A stretch of 33,914 nucleotides of DNA. Origin: Streptomyces cahuitamycinicus (GTDB lineage Bacteria > Actinomycetota > Actinomycetes > Streptomycetales > Streptomycetaceae). The stretch lies in assembly GCF_002891435.1 (NCBI RefSeq), contig NZ_POUC01000035.1:1-33914 (forward strand), in the 5' to 3' direction. The notes beneath the pieces are model-generated. The model did not search any database and was not told where the DNA came from. It saw only the letters and a list, made by a program, of their open reading frames with translations. A program made the translations under genes and the position numbers. Positions 16,573-26,630 of the stretch are shown here, one piece after another. Numbering within the stretch: position 1 is the first letter of the stretch; the number at the start of each line of letters is the position of its first letter.

Positions 16573-19500
16573 TCCCCGGCAGCTCGCCCTCGTGGCCTCC
16601 TTCGTCCAACAATTTCGATCCAAAGCCGCCGGCGTCGCCCGACCGGACGACGAGGTCCGGGAGGCGGCGAGAAGCCTGGCGGCGTCGCATCCGCTGCCGC
16701 CGGACGTCGCCCGACTGCTGGGCTGGTATCACTGGGCCCGCTACCGAGCAGCGCCTCCGGACCCGGCGGGCAACGCGGACCTGGACTCCGCCTTGAGCTG
16801 CTTCGAGGCTGCCGGAGAGGCCGTGCTGTCCGACGACGGACTGCCCGCACTCGTACGCGACCACCTTCTCGCGTCCCGCTGGCGCCTCCCCAGCACGCAA
16901 CCGCCGCTCGAGGTGCGCGTCCAGGCGATCGACCACCTCCTGCACGGCGCGGCTGCACGAGGAGACGCCGGCATGGCCCGGCAGGCACTGCGCCTGGCGC
17001 AACAGTGCCTGGACGGCCTCGGCGAGACCCACCCGGGCCGGGCCGAAATCCGCATCCGTGTCTCGCTCGCCTGTGCCTGGATGTTCAGGGCCGGCGGGGG
17101 CAGGGAAGCCGTGGACCAAGCCGTGGCGGAAGCGAGGAACGCGGTCGGTGCCGCACCCGAGGACGGCCTTCTCCGACGCAAGGCCTCCCTTGCTCTGGCG
17201 TCGGCCCTGGAGCAGCGCTTCGACGAGTTCAGGTCTATGGGCGACCTCAGCGAGGCCATCGCGATCTGCCGCGTCCACGCGCCATCGCCTGAAGGGGACC
17301 CTGTCGGCCGCAGCCACCGGAGCCTGCTCGCCGAGTGCCTCCAACTCAGGTACGAGACCACTGCCGATGAGCGCGACGCCCGCGAGGCCAAGGAACAGCT
17401 GGAACACCTGCTGGCCACGGACGGCTCCGATGGAGCTTCGTACGCCGCGTACCGGTCGTCCTTGGCGGCGCTCCACCTGGCCCAGTACGAACGGACCGGC
17501 ACAGCGGAACATCTAAACGAGTCGACAACGCACTCCCGCAGAGCCCTCGCTGCCGCCGAGCCGGCGCAGCCCGAACGCGCGGAGATGCTCGAACGGCTTT
17601 CCCTTGCGCTGCAAGCCCGCTTCGAGCGGACCGGCGACCCGGGGGCCCTCGACGAGGCGATCGACGTGGGCGAGAAGGCCGTGCGGCTGTCGCACCCGGG
17701 CGAGCGGCGCCACACGCGGTACCTCTACGGGCTGCTGATGGCCTTGCGCATACGCCACGACCTGGCGGGGGATCCACGCGATCTGGACAGGGCCATCGCC
17801 CTCGGAAGGGCCGCACGGGAGCTCGGGTCGGCAGGCAACCAGACGGCTCTGCTCGCGCACCAACTGGGCATCGCCCTTCGGCGCAGGCACGAAAACCGCC
17901 ACGACGGCGACGATCTCGACGAGGCACTCCGGATCGCGCGACTCGCCTGCGATCAGACCCAGGGCACCCCGAGGGAACAGGCCGCGGCACTGAACAGCCT
18001 CGCCCACGGTCTTCGCGTGCGCGAGCCCGACACCGCGGCACACACCTACGAGCGTGCGCTGGAACTGCTCGGGCCCGCGGATCCGGCAAGGGCCGCCGCC
18101 CTGGTGGGCCTGGGCGAGGTACGGGAACGGACCGGACGCGATGGGGGCCCGGCCTTCCGTCAGGCCGCGAACATCACCGCGGCGACGACGTCCGTCCGGC
18201 TCGGGGCCGCCCAGCGTTGGCGGGACGCGTCGATCGCACACCGCGACTGGCCGGACGCCCTCGACGCCGCCGCCACGGCCGTGGAACTCCTTCCGCGGCT
18301 GGCAGGGATCGAGTTGTTGCGCAAGGACCAGGAGGAGCAGCTCGCCGCCCAGTCCGGACTCGCGTCCACCGCCGCCGCAGTGGCCCTGCAGGCCGGTGAC
18401 GTCGGTGCGGCCGCCGTGATGCTGGAGCAGGGCCGTGGCGTTCTGCTCGCCAGGGCGCTGGACGCCCGTACCGATCTCACCGCGCTGCGGGAACGGGACG
18501 AGGCGCTGGCTGCCGAGTTCGCGACACTGTGCCGCGCACTGGACGCGGGAGGCCGTGAGCATTGGTCCGGCACGGGTACCGATCTCGCCGACCACCGTCA
18601 CCATTTAGCGGGGGCATGGGATCAGATTCTGGAACGGATCCGGGAAGTCCCGGGATTCACCGACTTCCTCAAACCTCTGTCTCTGGAAAAGATCACGGCC
18701 GCCGCTGTCCACGGACCGATCGCCATGGTGAATGTGCATCACATCCGATCCGACGCGCTCGTCGTCAAGCCGGAAGGCATCAGGCACATTTCCCTGCCAC
18801 GGCTGACACCCGGATCAGTGAGGCAGCGGGTCACAGCACTCCTCACGTCCGGTGACGAGGACCGGGAACAACGGCTCCTCGGCATGCTGGGCTGGCTGTG
18901 GGACACGGTGGCGGGCCCTGTGCTCAAGGCCGCCGACATCGTTGCAGCCGCCGTCCCGGAGGGTTCGGCGACCGACCCGGTCAGCAGGCTCTGGTGGTGC
19001 CCGACCGGACTGCTCTCGCTGCTGCCCCTGCACGCCGCCGGGCACCACCACACGCGGTCCGACGCCGTGCCCATGACGGTGATGGACAGGACGGTCTCCT
19101 CGTACACGCCGACCATCAGGGCACTCCTCCACGCACGCCGACCTGCCGAACAGGGACAACCGAGCTGGGCGGGTCGGGTCTTCGCCGTCGTTATGCCCCG
19201 CACCCCCGCTGAGGCGAACATCCCCGGCGCCGGGCGCGAAGCCCGTCTGCTGACGGAGAGGTTCGGGACGCGAGCGGAGATTCGCGAAGGAGCGGAAAAT
19301 CTCCATGCCGCGGTGCTGAGCGAGTTGCCGCGCTTTCCCTGGGCACACTTCAGCTGCCATGGCGTCAGTGACGCACAGAACCCCTCCAGGAGCCGACTCC
19401 TCCTGTACGACCATTCCGAGCGCCCCTTCACGGTGACGGATGTAGCGCGCCTTCGGCTCGGGCACGCGGAACTGGCGTTCCTCTCCGCCTGTTCCACCGC

Positions 19501-19759
19501 GCGCACCGGAACGGCCCTGGCGGACGAGGCCATCCAACTCGTATCGGCCTTTCAGCTGGCCGGCTACCGGCACGCCATCGGCACGCTCTGGGAGATCGGG
19601 GACGGGCCGGCGGTCCGTATCGCGACGGACGTCTACACCGCGCTGGAACCCGATGCGCGCAACGCCGCGCTCGCCCTCCACAAGGCGCTCCTGCGACGCC
19701 GTACGAACGCCGGGAATACCCCGTCCGTCTGGGCCGCCCATCTGCACAGTGGTGCGTGA
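16556..19759 (+). CDS. TPR-CHAT caspase-like protease 2, intact
   Basis: A 1067-residue protein, last gene of the conflict operon. After a helical start (about 1-80), TPR-type helical repeats run to about residue 620 (for example YETTADERDAREAKEQLEHL and RFERTGDPGALDEAIDVGEK). A linker with WDQILERIREVPGFTDFLKP leads to the C-terminal CHAT domain. The catalytic dyad is complete: His935 in HFSCHGVSD and Cys979 in FLSACSTART, 44 residues apart as in its frameshifted neighbour. The domain ends at VWAAHLHSGA. The parallel to the first CHAT protein in both TPR and CHAT parts suggests an old tandem duplication with strong divergence. It probably cleaves a cellular or phage target once released by the upstream GTPase components; neither substrate nor trigger is visible from sequence. 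Confidence 0.88.
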   Translation: MTTTPDPRQLALVASFVQQFRSKAAGVARPDDEVREAARSLAASHPLPPDVARLLGWYHWARYRAAPPDPAGNADLDSALSCFEAAGEAVLSDDGLPALVRDHLLASRWRLPSTQPPLEVRVQAIDHLLHGAAARGDAGMARQALRLAQQCLDGLGETHPGRAEIRIRVSLACAWMFRAGGGREAVDQAVAEARNAVGAAPEDGLLRRKASLALASALEQRFDEFRSMGDLSEAIAICRVHAPSPEGDPVGRSHRSLLAECLQLRYETTADERDAREAKEQLEHLLATDGSDGASYAAYRSSLAALHLAQYERTGTAEHLNESTTHSRRALAAAEPAQPERAEMLERLSLALQARFERTGDPGALDEAIDVGEKAVRLSHPGERRHTRYLYGLLMALRIRHDLAGDPRDLDRAIALGRAARELGSAGNQTALLAHQLGIALRRRHENRHDGDDLDEALRIARLACDQTQGTPREQAAALNSLAHGLRVREPDTAAHTYERALELLGPADPARAAALVGLGEVRERTGRDGGPAFRQAANITAATTSVRLGAAQRWRDASIAHRDWPDALDAAATAVELLPRLAGIELLRKDQEEQLAAQSGLASTAAAVALQAGDVGAAAVMLEQGRGVLLARALDARTDLTALRERDEALAAEFATLCRALDAGGREHWSGTGTDLADHRHHLAGAWDQILERIREVPGFTDFLKPLSLEKITAAAVHGPIAMVNVHHIRSDALVVKPEGIRHISLPRLTPGSVRQRVTALLTSGDEDREQRLLGMLGWLWDTVAGPVLKAADIVAAAVPEGSATDPVSRLWWCPTGLLSLLPLHAAGHHHTRSDAVPMTVMDRTVSSYTPTIRALLHARRPAEQGQPSWAGRVFAVVMPRTPAEANIPGAGREARLLTERFGTRAEIREGAENLHAAVLSELPRFPWAHFSCHGVSDAQNPSRSRLLLYDHSERPFTVTDVARLRLGHAELAFLSACSTARTGTALADEAIQLVSAFQLAGYRHAIGTLWEIGDGPAVRIATDVYTALEPDARNAALALHKALLRRRTNAGNTPSVWAAHLHSGA

Positions 19760-19871
19760 GGGCATGATCCGGCGAACACCATCCGTGTCGCGGTCATCAG
19801 CGACAACGGCGGGCACTTCGCCGACGCCGAGTTCACCACCACGGCCGCTGGACACGCGGCGGCTTTGGCCT

Positions 19872-19939
19872 CGCGCTCATGGGCGGGCGGCTCGTGGGGT
19901 GATGTCCTCCGGTGCCATTTGGTCCGTGACTGGTCCGGG
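19872..19939. repeat. Right imperfect direct repeat flanking the conflict island
   Basis: Partner of 4925-4991 in direct orientation (26 of 27 identical at the left end, 30 of 40 with one gap over the rest). It lies in the 294-base gap between the last CHAT gene (ends 19759) and the aldehyde dehydrogenase (20054). The remaining part of that gap, 19760-19871, shows one faintly protein-like frame (IRVAVISDNGGHFADAEF) that I cannot assign. Confidence 0.6.
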
Positions 19940-20009
19940 AGGGGCTCCCCTCGACGCCGGAAAGCGACGAGAGGCCCCAGTCAATCACAGCGGGTAGCTA
20001 CCCTTGCGG

Positions 20010-20040
20010 TTGCCTGGAGGGCGATGATGCCTCCAGGCAA
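20010..20040 (-). terminator. Hairpin after the aldehyde dehydrogenase gene
   Basis: TTGCCTGGAGG (20010-20020) and CCTCCAGGCAA (20030-20040) form a perfect 11-bp stem with a nine-base loop, 13 bases past the aldehyde dehydrogenase stop on the minus strand. A second perfect palindrome, GGGTAGCTACCC, follows at 19992-20003. Together they make a convincing terminator for the minus strand and may also stop readthrough from the convergent CHAT operon. Confidence 0.75.
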
Positions 20041-20053
20041 CCCGACTCAAGCT

Positions 20054-21571
<1,518 letters not shown>

Positions 21572-21672
21572 GGCGGCTCTCCTCGGTGAAGGGCGGTGCG
21601 GGACGGGTTGCGACGTCCCTCACTGTGCTCCCGGGAGGTTGGTGCAAGGTTGGCGCCGCGGGACGCGGAGTG

Positions 21673-22896
21673 TCAGTCGTGCAGGGACGCCGTCAGCCGG
21701 CCTCGCGCGATCGCGCGGCGCGTGTCGTCCGGGCCGAGCAGCCGCAGCGCGTGCTCGTGTACCTCGGCGTCGTACGGGACCCGTTCGCCGTAGCGAAGGG
21801 CGTGCTCCGGGCGCGTGCTCGCCAGTACGGCCTCGCGTACCGCCACTTCGAGGCGCGTGCGCCACTCCTCGATGCCGGGGGCCTCGGAGCGGGGCAGGAG
21901 CGGGCCGCCCCAGCGGCGCAGCGCGGTGTCCGTGTCGCCCTGCTCCAGCGCGCGCAGGACGTCGGCGGCGTCGCAGGACACCGGGGCGGTGAGGGCGTAG
22001 TGGCGGGGGGATATCGCACCGCCCAGCGCCCGGCGCAGGTGGGAGATCTCCGCCTTGAAGGTGGAGGACGTGACCGGACGGTCGCCGTAGAGGGCTGCGC
22101 GCAGCCGCTCGGGGGAGAAGCCGCCGGGTTCGAGTGCGAGGAGGGTGAGGATCTCCAGCTGGCGGGGGCGCAGGGGGAGTGGCCGCCCTTCGTGCACGGC
22201 TTGTTCGGAGCCCAGGCACGTGAGCCGCAGCAGGCCCGGGCGGGGCGCCTCGGTGCTCAGGCGGGCTTCGATCGTCGACACCAGCGTGCGGACGGTGGAC
22301 ATGGCCAGGGGGTGCGAGCGGTCCCAGGTCGTGGACAGGTCCAGCACGCCGAGGACGCGGCCGTCCCGGTCGTGCACGGGGGCGCAGTAGCAGACCCAGC
22401 CGTGCAGGGCGGACACCAGGTGCTCGGCCGAGAAGACGGAGCTGGGGCGGCCGGTGCGCAGGGCGAGGGAGAGCGCGTTGGTGCCCATGGCCTGCTCGTC
22501 CCAGCGGCCGCCCGGCGCGAAGTTGACCCGCTCGGCCCGGCGGCGCATGGTCGGGCCGCCGCAGGTCCACAGGATGGTGCCGGCCTCGTCGGTGACCGCG
22601 GTGACGAACCCGGCGTCCTCGCCGATGCTGTGGAGCTCCCCGGCGAGGGCGGAGACCGGCCGGTACAGCGGTGAGGACGTCCAGCGCTGGTGCACCTGAC
22701 CGCCGTCGGTGACCGGGGCGCTGTCCCGGCCCGGGTCCACACTGCCCAGCGAACGCGCCCAGGACTCGGTCACCTCGTGGCGCAGTGCAGCGGTGCCGCC
22801 GGGCCGCGCACCCGGGACGCTCAGCCGCGGCACCCAGCGGGACCACTCGTGCTCCAGCACGGCCCTGCGCTGCTTGAGGTCAGGGCGCTGTGACAT
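21673..22896 (-). CDS. GAF-domain transcriptional regulator with winged-helix output
   Basis: A 407-residue regulator, ATG 22896 behind GGGAGAGG. An N-terminal helical region (about 1-70, containing ESWARSLGS) precedes a GAF domain (about 75-215), with the motif FAPGGRWDEQAMGTNALSLA seen in AcoR-like activators and CYCAPVHDRDGRVLGVLDLS later. The C-terminal half has a helix-turn-helix of the OmpR/SARP winged-helix kind (RPRQLEILTLLALEPGGFSP and TFKAEISHLRRALGG) rather than the AAA+/Fis pair of true AcoR proteins. It lies directly upstream of the aldehyde dehydrogenase on the same strand and probably activates it in response to a small molecule sensed by GAF. A palindrome and a long inverted repeat lie upstream of its start. 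Confidence 0.85.
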   Translation of the reverse strand: MSQRPDLKQRRAVLEHEWSRWVPRLSVPGARPGGTAALRHEVTESWARSLGSVDPGRDSAPVTDGGQVHQRWTSSPLYRPVSALAGELHSIGEDAGFVTAVTDEAGTILWTCGGPTMRRRAERVNFAPGGRWDEQAMGTNALSLALRTGRPSSVFSAEHLVSALHGWVCYCAPVHDRDGRVLGVLDLSTTWDRSHPLAMSTVRTLVSTIEARLSTEAPRPGLLRLTCLGSEQAVHEGRPLPLRPRQLEILTLLALEPGGFSPERLRAALYGDRPVTSSTFKAEISHLRRALGGAISPRHYALTAPVSCDAADVLRALEQGDTDTALRRWGGPLLPRSEAPGIEEWRTRLEVAVREAVLASTRPEHALRYGERVPYDAEVHEHALRLLGPDDTRRAIARGRLTASLHD

Positions 22897-22982
22897 GGCC
22901 TCTCCCTGCCGTCGTACCGGTGTCTCGGCGTGAGGTCAGTGTTACCGGACGCGCCCGCCCCGGTCGAGAATTCCGGCGGACC

Positions 22983-22997
22983 CGGAACGATGTTCCG
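22983..22997. promoter_or_regulatory. Perfect palindrome upstream of the GAF regulator
   Basis: CGGAAC-GAT-GTTCCG, 86 bases upstream of the regulator start in the divergent gap 22897-23193. Perfect six-base arms with a three-base centre suit a dimeric regulator's operator, possibly the GAF protein itself. No experimental motif is known to me for it. Confidence 0.35.
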
Positions 22998-23004
22998 CAT
23001 GGGT

Positions 23005-23061
23005 GGCCGGGGGCGACCGACTGGCCTGGAAGTGACATGTGGCCTGGAATCGCCCCCGGTC
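23005..23061. promoter_or_regulatory. Long-loop inverted repeat enclosing a direct repeat
   Basis: CCGGGGGCGA (23007-23016) is perfectly complementary to TCGCCCCCGG (23050-23059). The stem extends to 23005/23061 with one G-T pair. The 33-base loop carries TGGCCTGGAA (23022-23031), and a second copy (23040-23049) runs up to the right arm. It sits between the divergent GAF regulator and the small gene at 23194. It could be an RNA hairpin, a terminator or a multi-part operator. Confidence 0.4.
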
Positions 23062-23193
23062 CTGAACGGGCGACCGCCCGACTGGATGTTTGTCCGGTGC
23101 CCGCGTGCCGCCGTACGGGTGACGGGTTCACTCGACCCGACGGACGGGGTCCGGCCCGCGTACCGCCGGTGCTCGGCGCCGCGTTCCCCTGGC

Positions 23194-23589
23194 ATGGACA
23201 GCACGGAGACGGTGCGGCGCCTTCCCGGGAACGATGCCGCGCCCCGCTCGTACGCCGAACTCACCGCCGGATACACGGGACATCCGCCGATCTACGCCGC
23301 CCTGGTCGCCGAGTGGGAGGCGCGCGGCCACACGGTCCCGGAGCACCGCGACGGCCAGTGGGTCTCCTTCGCCGCGCCGGCCGAGAGTGAGACCTGGACC
23401 GCCGTCACCTCGTGGACCGCCGGCCGGCACATGGGCCCGGTCGTCCCCACCGCTCCTCACCCCGCCGCCGGCCGGGCAGGGGCCGGCCCCGGTGGCACCC
23501 GCGCTGCCTCCGGCCGCCACCCGGGCACGGTGGGGCTGCCTTCCGGAGCCCGCCTCACCAGCCGTCCGGCACCGCCGGCTCCGCGCTGA
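23194..23589 (+). CDS. Hypothetical protein
   Basis: A 131-residue frame from ATG 23194. The first 65 residues look like real protein (RSYAELTAGYTGHPPIYAAL, then VAEWEARGHTVPEHRDGQWV). The rest becomes Pro/Ala/Gly-rich and may be disordered or non-coding. No ribosome-binding site is obvious. The 3' end overlaps the convergent gene on the other strand by 35 bases. I do not recognise a family. Confidence 0.45.
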   Translation: MDSTETVRRLPGNDAAPRSYAELTAGYTGHPPIYAALVAEWEARGHTVPEHRDGQWVSFAAPAESETWTAVTSWTAGRHMGPVVPTAPHPAAGRAGAGPGGTRAASGRHPGTVGLPSGARLTSRPAPPAPR

Positions 23590-24043
23590 CCGGCGCCAGC
23601 ACCGCGAGGGTCCCACTGGCCTCCCGCAGAGCCGATTCGAGCGTGCCCGGGGTGTGCAGCGTGCCGGTTCCGTCCGGCGGGACGAGCCACTCCAGTCGGC
23701 CGGCGGGCCGGTACGGCGGCGGCACGGCGACCCAGGAGCCCCGGCCGACGTGCCGCACGCCGAAGCCGACCCATTCGCTGACCGGGTCGGGCGGCAGGAA
23801 GAACCCCACTCTGCGGGCCGCGCAGTCCACCAGGGTGGGGCCGGGCACCTTCAGCGGGTCGCGCCACAGGAGGTCGAGCGCGAGGAGGCCGAGCCGGTCG
23901 GGGACGCTGAGCACGTCCCAGTACCGCCCGGCCTCCACGAGCACCGTTCCGGTGCCGTAGTCCCACTCCCGCTTGCACTCCTGAGGGTCCGTGGCGGCCG
24001 CGGCGAGCCACTCGACGGCTTGCTTCCACATGACGCTCTGCAT
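23555..24043 (-). CDS. Conserved-hypothetical-type protein
   Basis: From ATG 24043 (GGGGTGG lies upstream) it has 162 residues; the open frame extends to 24220 but that part looks non-natural. Visible stretches are KQAVEWLAAAATDPQECKRE, WDYGTGTVLVEAGRYWDVLS, LLWRDPLKVPGPTLVDCAA, VGFFLPPDPVSEWVGFGVRH and PAGRLEWLVPPDGTGTLHTP. They suggest a single compact alpha/beta domain with many aromatic and Pro residues and no obvious catalytic set. It is soluble and has no signal peptide. I recall similar sequences as uncharacterised Streptomyces proteins but can give no function. Confidence 0.65.
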   Translation of the reverse strand: MQSVMWKQAVEWLAAAATDPQECKREWDYGTGTVLVEAGRYWDVLSVPDRLGLLALDLLWRDPLKVPGPTLVDCAARRVGFFLPPDPVSEWVGFGVRHVGRGSWVAVPPPYRPAGRLEWLVPPDGTGTLHTPGTLESALREASGTLAVLAPVSAEPAVPDGW

Positions 24044-24244
24044 GGCCACCCCAGGCACAGTCGACGGCGCCGCGGTCCGGCGCGCGCTGGACACGGCCGG
24101 TGACCCGCGGGGTTCCGCGTGCCGCCCGGCCACAGCCATGCTCGTAGATATTTCTACGGCCCGGAAGGGGTGGCGTGGTCTGGCGTTTCGGTCGGGCATG
24201 TCCCGGTCGAAAGGGGGCACCCGTAGGTGCGTCCCGTAAGTCCG

Positions 24245-24737
24245 CGATCAACTTCGTGCGCGTCCATGCCCCCCCCGACGGATTCGGCCACCGAAGGGTG
24301 TGTGCGACTCGGGGAGAAGCCGAGGAGCGTAGGACTCCGCCGCCGCGGACACGGGTCCGTCAGGCATGCCGTCCGCGCCATCGGCGCAGCGGTGTGCGGG
24401 AGGTGTGGACCGGTTCACGAGGGCGCGCGGGCACGGTGTGCGGATCCGGGAACTTTGCCTTCACAAAACCTTCCTCCGTGCTGGCCAGAACCCGTCTTGT
24501 TGGGTCAACTCCGTAAGCAGCAGGGTGGGTTGAGCACTTGAGCATCAGGAGTCACAAGCGATGCGCTTGGCCCGTGCGACCGACAGCACGGGCATCGACG
24601 GGGGAACTGATGACGGGCGCGTGGCCACTGCCGACAGGGTGAGTGGCACCTTCGCGCACCACCAGGAACGTCCCTCCCTCACCGCCTCTTGGTGCCTTCA
24701 TCGGGTGCCCGATACAGGGACAGGAGGGGGAACGCCG
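24245..24737 (+). promoter_or_regulatory. Leader region of the contractile injection system with two hairpins
   Basis: A 493-base stretch with no convincing gene, presumably holding the eCIS promoter. Two perfect palindromes sit together: CAAGCG-ATG-CGCTTG (24555-24569) and CCCGTGC (24571-24577) with GCACGGG (24586-24592). They could be operators or mRNA hairpins. I find no strong -35/-10 pair. A frame open from ATG 24561 (AGGAG at 24547-24551) reads without a stop into the sheath gene, but its 59 codons look unlike protein. Confidence 0.35.
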
Positions 24738-26597
24738 ATGAGTGCAGTGAGCGCCGCCAAGCCGACGTATCCCGGTGTCTACGTCGAAGAACTTCCCAGC
24801 AGCAGCCGTACCATCTCGACCCTGACCACCTCGGTGACCGCCTTCGTGGGCCACACCCGGCGTGGTCCGCTGAACGAGCCGGTGCGCGTCACCAGCTTCA
24901 CCGAGTTCGAGCGCCGCTTCGGGGGCCTGAGTGCCCGCAGCGCCGTCGGCTACGCCGTCCACCAGTTCTTCGGCAACGGCGGCACCGTCGCGGTGATCGT
25001 CCGGGTCGCCAAGGCCGGCAGTGGCAAGGCCGCCTGCGTCACGCTGGAGTCCACCGAGGGCCACAGCGAGAGCCGCGTCCTCGCCGTGCACGCCAAGGAG
25101 CCCGGCGTGTGGGGCAACGGCCTGCGCGTCGCCGTCGACCACGACACACCCTGCCCCGACGAGACCTTCAACCTGCGCGTCCACGACGCCAAGGGCGAAG
25201 CCCGCGAAAGCTTCACCGGCCTGTCCACCGACCCGTCCAGCGGCCGGTACGTGCAGACCGTCGTCAACGCCGGCTCCCGGCTGATCCGCGTCGAGGTCGT
25301 CGGCGAGGGCCGCCCCGACCCCTCGGGCACCGTCTCCAGGCCGTTCGGGCACGAGCTGCCCGACCTGGCCGTCGACCTCACCGTCAAGATCGGCGACGTG
25401 GAGCGGGAGTTCACCCTCCACGACCCCGACGGCGACGGCGAGGCCCCGGCCTCCGTCACCGAGCTGGCGCTGCTTCTGGAGCGCAAACTGCGCGCCCTGC
25501 CCGACGCGCCCGGCAAGCACGCCTTCGCCGGCGCCGAGGTCACCGCCTTCGGCCGCCGCGTGCAGGTCGTCGCGGGATCCACCGACCCCGACGATGTCGT
25601 GCGCTTCCTCGGCGAGTGCGCCAACGACCTGGGCCTGGAGGCCTCCGTCAACCCGCCCGTCTTCCCCCTGGAGGGCGGCGAGGACGGCGAGGCGCCCGGA
25701 CCGCGCGACCTCATCGGCTCCGAGGCCGACAAGTCCGGCATCCAGGCGCTGCGCGGCGTCGCCGACGTCAACCTGCTCGCCCTGCCCGAACTCGCCGCCT
25801 ACGAGAAGACCGAAGACGCCCTCACCGTCGTCTCCGCCGCCCAGCGCCTGTGCCAGGAGCGGCGGATCTTCCTCCTCGTCGACGCGCCCGGCACCTGGGT
25901 CAGCGTCGACACCGCCCGCGCCGGTCTCGCCGCCTTCGACGCGGTGCGCGGCAACCACGCGGGCCTGTACTTCCCGCACCTGCAACTCACCGACCCGCTC
26001 ACGGGCAGGCTGCGCTCCTTCCCGCCGTGCGGCGCCGTCGCGGGCGTCGTCGCCCGGACGGACTCCGAACGCGGCGTGTGGAAGGCCCCGGCCGGGACCG
26101 AGGCACGGCTCGCCGGTGTCCACTCGCTCACGGTCGACCTGACCGACCGCGAGACCGGCCTGCTCAACCCGCTGGGCGTCAACGTCCTTCGCACCTTCCC
26201 GGTGACCGGCCCGGTGGTCTGGGGCGCCCGCACCCTGGAGGGCTCCGACGCCCTCGACAGCGAGTGGAAGTACGTCCCCGTACGGCGGCTCGCGCTGCAC
26301 GTCGAGGAGAGCCTCCAACGCGGCCTGCAGTGGGTGGTGTTCGAGCCCAACGACGAGAACCTGTGGCAGCAGATCCGGCTCGCCGCCTCCTCGTACCTGC
26401 ACACGCTGTTCCGCCAGGGCGCCTTCAAGGGCGGCACGCCCCGCGAGGCCTACTTCGTCAAGTGCGACGGCGACACCACGACCGCCGAGGACATCGAGAA
26501 CGGCGTCGTCAACGTCCTGGTCGGCATCGCGCCGGTCCGCCCGGCCGAGTTCGTGGTCGTCAGGATTCAGCAGACGTCCGGCCAGTTCGCGCTCTAA
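24738..26597 (+). CDS. Contractile injection system sheath protein
   Basis: Builds the contractile outer sheath that drives the inner tube through a target membrane. Length is 619 residues from ATG 24738, with a strong GGAGGGGG site eight bases upstream. The N-terminus is diagnostic of phage-tail-sheath proteins (PTYPGVYVEELPSSSRTI, then TSVTAFVGHTRRGPLNEPV and FTEFERRFGGL). A large insertion occupies about residues 100-330, and the conserved C-terminal sheath core ends with VEESLQRGLQWVVFEPND and a run up to FVVVRIQQTSGQFAL. It starts the eCIS module, with the tube gene 33 bases downstream. In Streptomyces such systems are cytoplasmic or free particles linked to cell death and development. 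Confidence 0.95.
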   Translation: MSAVSAAKPTYPGVYVEELPSSSRTISTLTTSVTAFVGHTRRGPLNEPVRVTSFTEFERRFGGLSARSAVGYAVHQFFGNGGTVAVIVRVAKAGSGKAACVTLESTEGHSESRVLAVHAKEPGVWGNGLRVAVDHDTPCPDETFNLRVHDAKGEARESFTGLSTDPSSGRYVQTVVNAGSRLIRVEVVGEGRPDPSGTVSRPFGHELPDLAVDLTVKIGDVEREFTLHDPDGDGEAPASVTELALLLERKLRALPDAPGKHAFAGAEVTAFGRRVQVVAGSTDPDDVVRFLGECANDLGLEASVNPPVFPLEGGEDGEAPGPRDLIGSEADKSGIQALRGVADVNLLALPELAAYEKTEDALTVVSAAQRLCQERRIFLLVDAPGTWVSVDTARAGLAAFDAVRGNHAGLYFPHLQLTDPLTGRLRSFPPCGAVAGVVARTDSERGVWKAPAGTEARLAGVHSLTVDLTDRETGLLNPLGVNVLRTFPVTGPVVWGARTLEGSDALDSEWKYVPVRRLALHVEESLQRGLQWVVFEPNDENLWQQIRLAASSYLHTLFRQGAFKGGTPREAYFVKCDGDTTTAEDIENGVVNVLVGIAPVRPAEFVVVRIQQTSGQFAL

Positions 26598-26630
26598 GGA
26601 ACGCTCCAAGGAACCCCTGAGGACATTTCG

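Noticed and set aside
24561..24737. An extended sheath start at ATG 24561
   Set aside because: Although AGGAG precedes it and the frame is open, the 59 extra residues do not look like protein, and the family N-terminus begins at ATG 24738 with a stronger ribosome-binding site.
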